A stretch of 64,000 nt of DNA, taken from contig CAWKLQ010000012.1 of the NCBI GenBank assembly GCA_963850525.1, positions 434,001 through 498,000 on the forward strand, in the 5' to 3' direction. Below are positions 54,499 to 63,530 of the stretch, one piece after another (the first letter of the stretch is position 1; each line of letters starts with the position of its first letter). The notes under the pieces were generated by a model. The model worked only from the letters and a program-made list of their open reading frames with translations. It made no database searches and had not been told where the DNA came from. The translations under genes and the position numbers were made by a program. This DNA is from JAEMQF01 sp963850525 (lineage in GTDB: Bacteria; Pseudomonadota; Gammaproteobacteria; Burkholderiales; Burkholderiaceae_C).

Positions 54499-56166
54499 TC
54501 AGCGCTTGACCTGCGTGAGCACCGCTTCGGCGACCGACGGCACGACTGCGTCGGCACCGAGAATCGCGTCGAAACCCGTGCGGTGGATCAACGCGAGCGG
54601 TTGCTCGGTGACGTTCGCGAGCACGAGGGCGATTCCCTGGCGCTGCAGCGTGCGGTGCAACTGCTGCAGCGCGTCCAGCCCCGACGTGTCCATCGAAATC
54701 AATCGGTTCATCTCGAGCACGACGGCGCGCGTTCCCGGCGGCAGCTGCGCGGGAAGTTCTTCGACCTTCGCGACCGCGCCGAAGAACAGCGACCCGAACA
54801 GTTCAAACACATGCACGCCCGGCGGCAACTCTGCCGTAGGGTGCGGCTGCACGCGAAACAACGTGCTCATGCGGTAGATGAAGAACACGCACGCGAGCAC
54901 CAGGCCGACTTCGACGGCGACGGTGAGGTCGATGACGACGGTCAGCGCAAACGTGCCGAGCATGATGGTGCGGTGCCCGGCGCTGAAGTGGCGCAGCCGC
55001 GCGAACTCGTGCCACTCGCCCATGTTCCACGCGACAAAGAGCAAGATCCCGGCGAGCACGGCGAGAGGCACGTGCAGCGCGAGCGGCGCCGCGGCGAGCA
55101 TGACAAGCAGAATCGCGACCGCATGCACCATTCCCGACACCGGGCTCGTCGAGCCGGCGCGCACATTCGTCGCGGTGCGCGCGATCGTTCCTGTGACGGG
55201 AATTCCGCCGAAGAACGGCACGACCATGTTGGCCACGCCTTGCGCCATCAGCTCCTGGTTCGAATCGTGGCGCGGCAGCTCCGCCATATTGTCGGCAATT
55301 CGCGCGCACAGCAGCGATTCGATCGCGCCGAGCAGCGCGATCGTGAGCGTCGGAATGAACAGCAGCTTGGCCGTCTCCCAGGAGAAGTCTGGCAAGGCGA
55401 ATGCCGGCAGCGATTGCGGAATTCCGCCGAAGCGTGTGCCTATCGTCTCCACCGGCAGGCTCAGCCACGCGGCGGCGACGCTCAGCGTGACGAGGGCGAC
55501 GATGGGCCCGGGCATGCGCGAAACCAGTTGCACGGCGCGCGCTTCGAGCATGGCCCCGGGTAACGGCGAACCTGCTTTGAACAGGCGCGGCCAGACGATG
55601 AGGCCGGCCACGCCCACCGCGCACAGCGCAAAGGCGTACGGATTGAATGAGTGGAGATTCGTCGCGTACGTGTAGATCTGCGAAAAGAAATCGGCAGGCA
55701 GCTTGGCGATCGTGAGCCCCAGCGCGTCGCGCACTTGGGACAGGACAATCAGCACGGCGATGCCGTTCGTAAAGCCGATGACGATGCTCACCGGGATGTA
55801 GCGCACCAGCGCACCGAGCTTGAACCAGCCCAGCGCAAACAACAGCATGCCGGCGAGCACCGTGGAGATGAGCAGGTTCGCCAGGCCATAGCGCTCGACG
55901 ATGCCGTAAACGATGACGATGAAAGCGCCCGCGGGCCCGCCGACCTGAACGTGCGATCCCCCCAGCGCAGAGACGAGAAAGCCGCCGATGATCGCGCTGA
56001 CCAGGCCCGCTTCGGGCTTGACGCCCGAAGCGATAGCAAACGCCATCGCCAGCGGCAGCGCGACGATTCCCACCGTGAGCCCGGCGCCGAGGTCGCGCCC
56101 AAAGCGTGCGCCGTTGTAGCCGGCGACGGCATCAAACAAGCGCGGCCGGAAGCGATGGAGTTGCAT
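54499..56166 (-). CDS. SulP-family anion transporter with STAS domain
   Basis: A 555-residue protein with about ten to twelve membrane segments (LTVGIVALPLAMAFAIASGVKPEAGLVSAIIGGF is the SulP signature) and a C-terminal STAS domain from about 440 (RAVVLEMNRLISMDTSGLDAL). It transports sulfate, bicarbonate or a similar oxyanion. It starts 19 nt downstream of metG and is followed by arsC after 24 nt. The substrate is not readable; proximity to arsC allows an arsenate- or sulfate-related role. The start at 56166 is chosen to avoid overlap with metG. Confidence 0.88.
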   Translation of the reverse strand: MQLHRFRPRLFDAVAGYNGARFGRDLGAGLTVGIVALPLAMAFAIASGVKPEAGLVSAIIGGFLVSALGGSHVQVGGPAGAFIVIVYGIVERYGLANLLISTVLAGMLLFALGWFKLGALVRYIPVSIVIGFTNGIAVLIVLSQVRDALGLTIAKLPADFFSQIYTYATNLHSFNPYAFALCAVGVAGLIVWPRLFKAGSPLPGAMLEARAVQLVSRMPGPIVALVTLSVAAAWLSLPVETIGTRFGGIPQSLPAFALPDFSWETAKLLFIPTLTIALLGAIESLLCARIADNMAELPRHDSNQELMAQGVANMVVPFFGGIPVTGTIARTATNVRAGSTSPVSGMVHAVAILLVMLAAAPLALHVPLAVLAGILLFVAWNMGEWHEFARLRHFSAGHRTIMLGTFALTVVIDLTVAVEVGLVLACVFFIYRMSTLFRVQPHPTAELPPGVHVFELFGSLFFGAVAKVEELPAQLPPGTRAVVLEMNRLISMDTSGLDALQQLHRTLQRQGIALVLANVTEQPLALIHRTGFDAILGADAVVPSVAEAVLTQVKR

Positions 56167-56185
56167 GGGCGGGTCAAGCGCGTTG

Positions 56186-58225
56186 CTAACGAACGCGCAT
56201 TCCCGCAACGGCGCCGGGCCAGGGCTCGAGAACATAAAGACCCGGGTGCGCCTTGGCGTCGGCGTGCGATGCCGCGAGCACCATGCCTTCGCTGACGCCG
56301 AACTTCATCTTGCGCGGCGCGAGGTTCGCCACCATCACGGTGAACTTGCCGACGAGCTGTTCGGGCTTGTACGCCGATTTGATGCCGCTGAAGACGTTGC
56401 GCATGCGGCCTTCGCCGACGTCCAGCGTCAGGCGCAGCAGTTTGTCGGAGCCCTCGACGTGTTCGCAGTTGACGATTCTCGCGATACGCAAGTCGATCTT
56501 CGCGAAGTCGTCGATGCCGATTTCCGCAGCGAGCGCTTCGCCGCCGGGTTCAATTGCCACCGCGCCGGGCGCATCGAACAGGGCGTCGAGTTGTTTCGCG
56601 TCGACACGCAGCATCAAGTGCTTGTACTCGCCTATCGTGTGCCCGCCGATTGAGCGCGCGGCGTCGGCAAAGGCCAGCGGCGGCACGCGCAGAAACGCCT
56701 CCACTTGTTCGGCCAGTGCCGGCAGCACGGGTTTCAAGTAAACCGTCAAGATGCGAAACGCCTCGATGCACACCGAACACACATCGTGCAGCACCGCGCT
56801 CTTGTCGGCGTGTTTCGCAAGCTCCCACGGCTTGTTCTGGTCGACGTATTCGTTCACCCGGTCCGCGAGCAGCATCACTTCGCGCAAGGCCTTGCCGAAT
56901 TCGCGCTCCTCATACAGGCGCTGCACTTCGTCGTGGTGCGCACGCAGTCCATCGAGCAGTGTGCGGCCTTCCACGCCCAGATCCGCTGAAAGCAGGCCGG
57001 CGAAGCGTTTGCTCAGGAAACCCGCGGCGCGGCTCGCAATATTGATGTACTTGCCCACCAGGTCGGAATTGACTCGCGCGACGAAGTCTTCCGGGTTGAA
57101 CTCGATGTCTTCGACCTTGGAGTTCAGCTTGGCGGCGATGTAGTAGCGCAGCCACTGCGCATTCAGCCCGAGTTCGAGGTAGCGCAGCGGCGAGATCCCG
57201 GTGCCCCGGCTCTTGCTCATCTTGTCGCCGCCCACCGTGATAAAGCCGTGCACGAAAACGTGATCCGGCACCTTGCGCCCGCTGAAATGCAGCATCGCCG
57301 GCCAGAACAGCGTGTGGAAGGTGACGATGTCCTTGCCGATGAAGTGCACTTGCTCGAGTGCCGGGTCGGCGAGGTAGGCGCCCATGTCGATGCTGCGCCG
57401 GTCCAACAGGTTCTTCAATGAGGCGAGGTAGCCGATCGGCGCGTCGAGCCAGACGTAGAAGTACTTGCCCGGCGCGTCGGGGATTTCGATGCCGAAGTAC
57501 GGCGCGTCGCGGCTGATGTCCCAGTCGGCCAGGCCTCCGGTGCCGTCCTCTGCTTTGACGAACCACTCCTTGACCTTGTTCGCGACTTCCGCTTGCAGCT
57601 TGCCGTCTTGCGTCCAGCGCTCGAGGAATTCCACGCAGCGCGGGTCCGATAGCTTGAAAAAATAGTGCTCGCTGCTCTTCAGCACCGGCTTCGCGCCCGA
57701 CAGCGTCGATGTCGGGTTCTTCAAGTCAGTGGGCGAGTAGACCGCGCCGCAGACTTCGCAGTTGTCGCCGTATTGGTCGGCCGAGCCGCACTTCGGGCAT
57801 TCGCCCTTGATGTAGCGGTCCGGCAGGAACATGGCCTTCACCGGGTCGAAGAACTGCTCGATGGTCCGGCTCGAGATCAGCTCGTTCTTGCGCAGCGCCC
57901 GGTAGATGTCTTTGGCGAGCTGATGGTTCTCCGGCGCATCGGTGGAGTGCCAGTTGTCAAAGCCGATGTGAAAGCCCTCCAAGTACTGGCGGCGCCCGGC
58001 GGCGATTTTTGCGACGAACTGCTGCGGCGTCTGGCCGGCTTTTTCCGCGGCGATCATGATCGGCGCGCCATGCGCATCGTCGGCGCAGACGAAGTTCACC
58101 TCGCTGCCCAGCATGCGCTGAAAGCGCACCCAGATGTCGGCCTGGATGTACTCCATCATGTGGCCGATGTGGAATGCTGCGTTCGCGTAGGGCAGGGCGG
58201 TCGTGACGAAGAGCTTGCGGGTCAT
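56186..58225 (-). CDS. metG: Methionyl-tRNA synthetase
   Basis: A 679-residue class I synthetase with the HIGH box (AAFHIGHMMEYIQAD), a zinc-binding knuckle (CPKCGSADQYGDNCEVCG, about 138-155), the KMSKS box (GGDKMSKSRGTGI) and the C-terminal EMAP-type tRNA-binding domain (about 575-679; IDLRIARIVNCEHVEGSDKL). It charges tRNA-Met and is essential. Divergent from apbC in the usual betaproteobacterial order, but here a vapBC pair lies between them. Confidence 0.97.
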   Translation of the reverse strand: MTRKLFVTTALPYANAAFHIGHMMEYIQADIWVRFQRMLGSEVNFVCADDAHGAPIMIAAEKAGQTPQQFVAKIAAGRRQYLEGFHIGFDNWHSTDAPENHQLAKDIYRALRKNELISSRTIEQFFDPVKAMFLPDRYIKGECPKCGSADQYGDNCEVCGAVYSPTDLKNPTSTLSGAKPVLKSSEHYFFKLSDPRCVEFLERWTQDGKLQAEVANKVKEWFVKAEDGTGGLADWDISRDAPYFGIEIPDAPGKYFYVWLDAPIGYLASLKNLLDRRSIDMGAYLADPALEQVHFIGKDIVTFHTLFWPAMLHFSGRKVPDHVFVHGFITVGGDKMSKSRGTGISPLRYLELGLNAQWLRYYIAAKLNSKVEDIEFNPEDFVARVNSDLVGKYINIASRAAGFLSKRFAGLLSADLGVEGRTLLDGLRAHHDEVQRLYEEREFGKALREVMLLADRVNEYVDQNKPWELAKHADKSAVLHDVCSVCIEAFRILTVYLKPVLPALAEQVEAFLRVPPLAFADAARSIGGHTIGEYKHLMLRVDAKQLDALFDAPGAVAIEPGGEALAAEIGIDDFAKIDLRIARIVNCEHVEGSDKLLRLTLDVGEGRMRNVFSGIKSAYKPEQLVGKFTVMVANLAPRKMKFGVSEGMVLAASHADAKAHPGLYVLEPWPGAVAGMRVR

Positions 58226-58232
58226 GGGGGGA

Positions 58233-58658
58233 TTATTTCAGGAGAGTCAAACGAAGCCCGGCGAACTGCTCGAAGTCGCGGTCGAAGGTGCCGAGTTCGG
58301 CGCCATGTTCTATTGCCAGGGCGGCAATGTGGGCGTCGCTGACGACGTTGCCGCCGCGACCGCGTGCCAGCAGCAGGCTGGATAGAAGCGCCGCGTGCCG
58401 GTCGGTCGGCGCGATGACGCGCGCAGCCGGGTGGGCGAGCCATGCATCGACGATTTCGAGCGCCTGGTCCAGCGTCAACGGTTCGCCAAAGATACCGCTG
58501 CGCGTCGACAGACGCAGAAAGCCGACGAGCGCCGGCCAGCAGAACCCAACGCCGCCCGCGCCTGCGAAAGCCGATTCGAGCCAGCGGCGTGCCGCCTTGT
58601 GCTGCGCGCTGTCCGCATTCACGGCATACAGCAGCAGGTTCACGTCGGGCGTTTTCAC
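58233..58658 (-). CDS. vapC: VapC-type PIN-domain toxin
   Basis: A 141-residue PIN protein. Acidic residues of the nuclease site are D5 in KTPDVNLLLYAV, the Glu/Asp region of LALVDAWL-like helix (LTLDQALEIVDAW) and VVSDAHIAALAIEHGAELGTFDRDF. It starts with GTG overlapping the vapB stop (GTGA). PIN toxins cleave tRNA or rRNA. It ends 7 nt before the metG start, so the two may share transcription. Confidence 0.85.
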   Translation of the reverse strand: MKTPDVNLLLYAVNADSAQHKAARRWLESAFAGAGGVGFCWPALVGFLRLSTRSGIFGEPLTLDQALEIVDAWLAHPAARVIAPTDRHAALLSSLLLARGRGGNVVSDAHIAALAIEHGAELGTFDRDFEQFAGLRLTLLK

Positions 58659-58918
58659 TTGCGCGCGCCGCGACCGGCCTTGGCAAGAATCTCCTGGTCT
58701 TCGAGGTCGGTCGCGAGCGCCCCGGCCTTGGTGAGGTCAACCTTCGGCCGCCCCAGTGAGAACACGCGCTGCTTGAAGGGCACCATGCGTGACGTGGGTC
58801 GCTGCAGTCCGGCACGCACTGCGTCGTTCAGGACCTGCTTGAACGGCCGCCCGCTGCGCAGCGCGGTTTCTTTGAGCAAGCGCTGCAGGTCCGGGTCCAG
58901 GGTGACGGTGGTACGCAT
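58655..58918 (-). CDS. vapB: VapB-type ribbon-helix-helix antitoxin
   Basis: An 87-residue protein with an N-terminal ribbon-helix-helix (RTTVTLDPDLQRLLKETALRSGRPFKQVLNDAVRAGL) and a C-terminal tail that would wrap the toxin (PKVDLTKAGALATDLEDQEIL). Type II antitoxin. A palindrome upstream is its likely operator. Confidence 0.85.
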   Translation of the reverse strand: MRTTVTLDPDLQRLLKETALRSGRPFKQVLNDAVRAGLQRPTSRMVPFKQRVFSLGRPKVDLTKAGALATDLEDQEILAKAGRGARK

Positions 58919-58942
58919 GGCATCAAGGCATCTTGGCGTGAA

Positions 58943-58954
58943 GCATCATGATGC
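58943..58954. promoter_or_regulatory. Palindromic operator upstream of vapBC
   Basis: GCATCATGATGC is a perfect 12-bp palindrome 25 nt upstream of the vapB start. Further GGCATC/GATGCC half-sites lie at 58927-58932 and 58950-58955. It is a plausible site for VapB or VapBC autorepression. Confidence 0.5.
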
Positions 58955-59103
58955 CATAGTCGACTCCGCCCCGGGTTCGAGGCCTCTGGTGGCCTCAGTG
59001 GGGGCATGTTCCCTGCGCTAGACTGCGCAGCCAGCCAGAGCCGTCGCCGGCCGGCTTCCACCGCGCCGCTTTGGCCGCCCTTGCCACCACCCGGTCAAGC
59101 CCC

Positions 59104-60195
59104 ATGCCCCTGCACGAATCCAGCCTTCTCGAAGCCCTGAAAACCGTCGTCGACCCGAACACGGGCAAGGATTTCGTCACGACGAAGCAGCTGAGGAACC
59201 TGCGCGTCGAAGGCGGCGACGTCGCGTTCGACGTCGAACTCGGCTACCCGGCAAAGAGCCAGATCGCCGGGTTGCGCAAGGCCTTGATCGCGGCGGCGCG
59301 AAGCGTCGCCGGGGTCGAGAACGTGAGCGCGAACCTGGCGACGAAAATCGTCGCGCACGCCGTGCAGCGCGGCGTGCAGTTGCTGCCCAAGGTGAAGAAC
59401 ATCGTCGCCGTCGCGTCGGGCAAGGGCGGCGTGGGCAAGAGCACGACGGCGGTGAACCTGGCGCTCGCGCTCGCCGCCGAAGGTGCAGCAGTGGGCATTC
59501 TGGACGCTGACATCTACGGCCCCAGCCAACCGATGATGATGGGCATCGAAGGCCGGCCGGACTCCGCCGACGGCAAGACGATGGAGCCGATGGAAAACTA
59601 CGGCGTGCAGGTCATGTCGATCGGATTTCTCGTCGAGGCCGACAACCCGATGATCTGGCGCGGCCCGATGGCCACGCAGGCGTTGGAGCAGCTGCTGCGC
59701 CAGACGAACTGGAACGAACTCGACTACCTGATCGTCGACATGCCCCCGGGCACCGGCGACATCCAGCTCACGCTCTCGCAGCGCGTTCCGCTCACGGGCG
59801 CCGTGATCGTGACGACGCCGCAAGACATCGCGCTGCTCGATGCGAAGAAGGGCATCAAGATGTTCGAAAAAGTCGGCGTGCCGATTCTGGGCGTCGTCGA
59901 AAACATGGCGGTTCACGTGTGCGAGAAATGCGGCCACGTCGAACACATCTTCGGCGAGGACGGCGGCAAGACGATGGCCAAGGACTACAACATCGACTAC
60001 CTCGGCGCGCTGCCGCTGAACCTGTCGATTCGCGTCCAGGCCGATTCGGGCCGGCCGAGCGTGGTGTTCGAACCCGACGGCGAAATCGCCCTGTTGTACA
60101 AGTCCGTGGCGCGCCAGGTCGCGGTGAAGATTGCGCAACGCACGAAAGACTTTTCGTCGAAGTTTCCGACGATCTCCATCTCCAAGACGACGTAG
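59104..60195 (+). CDS. apbC: Iron-sulfur cluster carrier ApbC/Mrp
   Basis: A 363-residue P-loop ATPase of the Mrp/NBP35 family. An N-terminal MIP18-like domain (about 1-90) precedes the deviant Walker A ASGKGGVGKST (about 107), then DADIYGPSQPMMMG, DMPPGTGD and the C-x2-C pair in HVCEKCGHVE that holds the transient [4Fe-4S] cluster. It helps deliver Fe-S clusters, relevant to the Frd and formate dehydrogenase systems in this window. The start at 59104 follows family length. Confidence 0.94.
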   Translation: MPLHESSLLEALKTVVDPNTGKDFVTTKQLRNLRVEGGDVAFDVELGYPAKSQIAGLRKALIAAARSVAGVENVSANLATKIVAHAVQRGVQLLPKVKNIVAVASGKGGVGKSTTAVNLALALAAEGAAVGILDADIYGPSQPMMMGIEGRPDSADGKTMEPMENYGVQVMSIGFLVEADNPMIWRGPMATQALEQLLRQTNWNELDYLIVDMPPGTGDIQLTLSQRVPLTGAVIVTTPQDIALLDAKKGIKMFEKVGVPILGVVENMAVHVCEKCGHVEHIFGEDGGKTMAKDYNIDYLGALPLNLSIRVQADSGRPSVVFEPDGEIALLYKSVARQVAVKIAQRTKDFSSKFPTISISKTT

Positions 60196-60277
60196 ATGAT
60201 GAAATTGCCCCCACGTCGCTTCGCTCCTGCCCCCCGGGGGGGCGGTCAGCGGCTTCGGGCGGCCGCGCGCCGCTGAC
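60196..60277. repeat. Comamonadaceae-type GC-rich intergenic hairpin
   Basis: The gap holds a GCCCCCC/GGGGGGC hairpin core (about 60229-60243) next to an inverted repeat GTCAGCGGC (60245-60253) and GCCGCTGAC (60269-60277). Elements of this kind recur between genes in Comamonadaceae and related genera. It may terminate apbC transcription. Confidence 0.55.
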
Positions 60278-60754
60278 ATGGACCGCCCGGCCATCGAAGT
60301 CGCCGTGGTGATGGAGCGCGAATCGCAGCCGAACCGCTGGGAGGACTGGCGCTTCAAAGTGGTCGACGTGGTTCCTGCCGAACCGGCGTTCGGCAGTGAG
60401 CCGCGGATGCTGCGCGACGACGGCAAATTCTGTCGAACCCTGTTCCCGGGCTTCAGGCTCGAGCTGTTTCGCGACGAAGCCGAGGGCTATTACCTCAACC
60501 TGAGTTCAGGTTCGCCCGTGTGGTTCGTCGTCTGGCGCAGCGATGACGAAGATCCGTCGCGTGCCTGGCCCGAGACGGTGAGCTTGTCGTACAACGAAGC
60601 CGGACGCTGGCTCGACGCGCAGGAGCGCGTCGACAACGTGCCCTTGCCCGCCGACCAAGCGGCATGGCTGCAGGCATTCACGGAAGAGCACTACAAGCCC
60701 GAACCGAAGAAGCGCAGGCGCCCGGCGTCGTTTGTCGCGCCGGACAAGAGGTAA
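60278..60754 (+). CDS. DUF3305 family protein, formate dehydrogenase cluster
   Basis: A 158-residue soluble protein that opens with EVAVVMERESQPNRWEDWRFKVVDVVP and has HYKPEPKKRRRPASFVAPDKR at its end, both typical of DUF3305. The family is found with DUF3306, a polyferredoxin, a TorD-like chaperone and formate dehydrogenase genes, as here. The biochemical role is unknown; an accessory or maturation role is inferred from synteny. The next gene starts 6 nt after the stop. Confidence 0.85.
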   Translation: MDRPAIEVAVVMERESQPNRWEDWRFKVVDVVPAEPAFGSEPRMLRDDGKFCRTLFPGFRLELFRDEAEGYYLNLSSGSPVWFVVWRSDDEDPSRAWPETVSLSYNEAGRWLDAQERVDNVPLPADQAAWLQAFTEEHYKPEPKKRRRPASFVAPDKR

Positions 60755-60760
60755 TCAACA

Positions 60761-61435
60761 ATGAGCGACGGCGAAGGCTTTTTGTCGCGCTGGTCCAAAC
60801 GCAAGATGGGGCGCGAAGCGCCGGTCCCGTCGGACGAACCTGCTGCCGCGCCCGCGGCGCTGCCGCCTGCGAATCCGCCTGCCGACGCGGCAGCGCCGAT
60901 CGCGCAATGCCCCGCAACGCCCGCCCCGAGCGCAGCACCGCCGGAGGCGCCGGCGCTGCCCAATCTGGACGACGTCGCGAAACTCACGCGCGAGTCCGAC
61001 TTCTCGCCCTATGTGAACCGTCAAGTGGACCCGCAGGTGCGCAATGCGGCGATGAAGAAGCTCTTCAGCGACCCGCACTTCAACGTGATGGACGGCCTGG
61101 ACACCTACATCGACGACTACGGCAAGCCCGACCCGCTGCCTTTGTCGATGCTTCGCCAGATGACGTCGGCGCGCGCACTGGGCCTGTTTGCCGACGAAGA
61201 GGCCGCCGAAGCAAAGGCGCTCGCTGCGGCGCAGGCTGGCGCCACGCCGCCGGCGCAGGCCGAACCCGTTGAAGACCCCGCCAAGGCAAGTCCCGATGGC
61301 GCACCGCCCACCGTCCTGGCACAGTCGGCATCTGAAGAAATCGAATCTGCCCATGAAGACACTGATCTGCGACTGCAACCGGACGATGCTGCTGGACGGC
61401 CCGGCCCTGACGAAGGCGCTGGGCGCGCAGGCTGA
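60761..61435 (+). CDS. DUF3306 family protein, formate dehydrogenase cluster
   Basis: A 224-residue protein: basic start FLSRWSKRKMGRE, an Ala/Pro-rich linker (about 25-65), and the conserved core LTRESDFSPYVNRQVDPQVRNAAMKKLFSDPHFNVMDGLDTYIDDYGKP. This is DUF3306. Its C-terminal 28 codons overlap the polyferredoxin start by 83 nt, an unusually long overlap, so the stop may not be the ancestral one. Confidence 0.85.
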   Translation: MSDGEGFLSRWSKRKMGREAPVPSDEPAAAPAALPPANPPADAAAPIAQCPATPAPSAAPPEAPALPNLDDVAKLTRESDFSPYVNRQVDPQVRNAAMKKLFSDPHFNVMDGLDTYIDDYGKPDPLPLSMLRQMTSARALGLFADEEAAEAKALAAAQAGATPPAQAEPVEDPAKASPDGAPPTVLAQSASEEIESAHEDTDLRLQPDDAAGRPGPDEGAGRAG

Positions 61436-63521
61436 CGGACTCGAGCTGGTTCACACGACGCTGTGCCGCCGTGAGGCGCCGGCGTTTCAGCGCGCGGCCA
61501 AGAGCGGCGACGATTTGCTGATCGCATGCACGCAGGAAGCGCGGTTGTTCCTCGAACTCAACGCGCAGACCGAAGGCGCGCCAGGCTTGAACGAGCGGCC
61601 GATCCGCTTCGTCAATATTCGCGAGACGGGGGGGTGGTCGAAAGACGCGAAAGCGGCAACGCCGAAGATTGCCGCGCTCATCGCCGCTGCGCAACTGCCC
61701 GAACCTGAACCGGTGCCGGTGGTGAGCTACAAGTCGGCGGGGCGGATGCTCATCGTCGGCGCTGCGGCTGACGCGGCAATGCGCGCGGCGAAGATGCTGG
61801 CCGACAAGCTCAGCGTGAGTGTGCTGCTCGCGCGCCCGGGCGGCAACGTGCCGCAACTTCGCGACGTGGCGGTGCACGCCGGCGAGCTGCTCGGCATTCA
61901 CGGCTGGCTCGGCGCGTTCGAGGTGAGCTGGCGCGCCGGCAACGCCATCGACCTGGACCTTTGCACACGCTGCAACGCCTGCATCGACGTCTGCCCCGAA
62001 GGCGCGATCGACTTCAGCTACCAGGTCGACATGTCGCGCTGCAAGAGCCACCGCGATTGCGTTCGCGTCTGTGAGGCGGCGGGCGCGATCGACTTCCAGC
62101 GCGGCGCGCAAGAGGTCAGCGAAGGTTTCGATCTGATCCTCGACTTGGGGGCGACGCCGGCGCTGGCGTTGCACCAACCGCCGCAGGGCTACCACCACGC
62201 TGCCGACGACGCCGCGCTCATCAAGGCGGTATTGCAACTTCGCGAGAGCGTGGGCGAGTTCGAGAAGCCCAAGTTCTTCAACTACAAGCAGAAGATTTGC
62301 GCGCACAGCCGCAATGAGGTCATCGGCTGCCGCGCCTGCATCGACGTGTGTTCGGCGCAGGCGATTCGCAGCGACGCGTCGCAAAAGGGCAAGGCGAGCA
62401 AGGTGGGCCGGGTCGGCGCTGCGATCGGATCGTCGAGTGCTGGAATCATCGTCGAGCCGAACCTGTGCGTGGGCTGCGGCGCGTGCACCACGGTGTGCCC
62501 GAGCGGCGCGCTCACCTACGCGACGCCGCACGCCGGCGACATGGGCAAACGCCTGCGCACGCTGCTCGCCACCTACCAGCGTGCGGGTGGGCGCGACGCG
62601 GCCTTGCTGCTGCACGGCCAGGGGGCGGGCGCGGCGCTGATCGGCGATCTGGGTCGCGCCGCGCGCAGCGACAAGGCGGTGCACGGCGTTCCGGCGCGCG
62701 TGCTGCCGGTCGACGTGTGGCATACGGCGTCCGTTGGAATCGACCTGTGGCTCAGCGCGATCGCCTACGGCGCATCGCAAGTCTGGGTGTTGATGACAGA
62801 CGAAGAGGCGCCCGCTTATCGCGCGGCGGTCGCCGAACAGATGGCGGTGGCGCAGGCGATTCTGACGGGCCTGGGATTCCCCGGCGAGCATTTGCGCCTG
62901 ATTCACGCCAGCGACGCTCGAATGTTCGACCAGGCGCTCCAGGCGCCGCCCGCGACCGGCGTGGCCAAGAGCGCGACCTTTACCGTGCAGGCCGACAAAC
63001 GCGCGACGCTGGATCTGGCGATCGACCACTTGATGGGAAACGCGGTGCGCGTGCCTGAGGCGATCGCCCTGCCGGAGGCGGGCAGCCCGTTCGGTAGCCT
63101 GCGCGTCGACACGGCCAAATGCACGATGTGCCTCAGCTGTGTGGGCGCCTGCCCCGAAGCCGCGCTCGCCGATAACCCGGACAAACCGCAGCTCAAGTTC
63201 ATCGAGAAGAACTGCGTGCAATGCGGCTTGTGCGAGACCACCTGCCCGGAAGGCGCGATTGCGCTCGAGCCGCGCCTGTGGCTGCTGGATTCGGGAAAGG
63301 CGCGCAAGAACGCGCGCGTGCTGCACGAAGCGCAGCCTTACGCGTGCATCAAGTGCGGCAAGGGCTTTGGCACGCAGCCGGCAATCGAAAACATGATCGC
63401 CAGGCTGGCCGGGCATTCGGCGTTCCAGGGCATGGCGGCGCAGCGCCTGAAGATGTGCGGCGACTGCCGTGTGATCGACCTGCACACGAACCCGAACGAA
63501 GTGAAGATCACCGATCTGTAG
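61353..63521 (+). CDS. Polyferredoxin-like 4Fe-4S protein of the formate dehydrogenase cluster
   Basis: A 722-residue protein. Cysteine motifs for several [4Fe-4S] clusters are visible: CTRCNACIDVCPE, CKSHRDCVRVC, CRACIDVC, CVGCGACTTVCPSG, CTMCLSCVGACPE and CVQCGLCETTCPEG, with more cysteines at the C-terminus (CIKCGKGFG, CGDCR). The N-terminus begins MKTLICDCNRTM. It is a soluble multi-cluster electron-transfer protein that occurs with DUF3305/3306 and TorD-like genes ahead of formate dehydrogenase. The physiological partner is inferred from context. Confidence 0.88.
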   Translation: MKTLICDCNRTMLLDGPALTKALGAQADGLELVHTTLCRREAPAFQRAAKSGDDLLIACTQEARLFLELNAQTEGAPGLNERPIRFVNIRETGGWSKDAKAATPKIAALIAAAQLPEPEPVPVVSYKSAGRMLIVGAAADAAMRAAKMLADKLSVSVLLARPGGNVPQLRDVAVHAGELLGIHGWLGAFEVSWRAGNAIDLDLCTRCNACIDVCPEGAIDFSYQVDMSRCKSHRDCVRVCEAAGAIDFQRGAQEVSEGFDLILDLGATPALALHQPPQGYHHAADDAALIKAVLQLRESVGEFEKPKFFNYKQKICAHSRNEVIGCRACIDVCSAQAIRSDASQKGKASKVGRVGAAIGSSSAGIIVEPNLCVGCGACTTVCPSGALTYATPHAGDMGKRLRTLLATYQRAGGRDAALLLHGQGAGAALIGDLGRAARSDKAVHGVPARVLPVDVWHTASVGIDLWLSAIAYGASQVWVLMTDEEAPAYRAAVAEQMAVAQAILTGLGFPGEHLRLIHASDARMFDQALQAPPATGVAKSATFTVQADKRATLDLAIDHLMGNAVRVPEAIALPEAGSPFGSLRVDTAKCTMCLSCVGACPEAALADNPDKPQLKFIEKNCVQCGLCETTCPEGAIALEPRLWLLDSGKARKNARVLHEAQPYACIKCGKGFGTQPAIENMIARLAGHSAFQGMAAQRLKMCGDCRVIDLHTNPNEVKITDL

Positions 63522-63530
63522 CGAGTGCCC

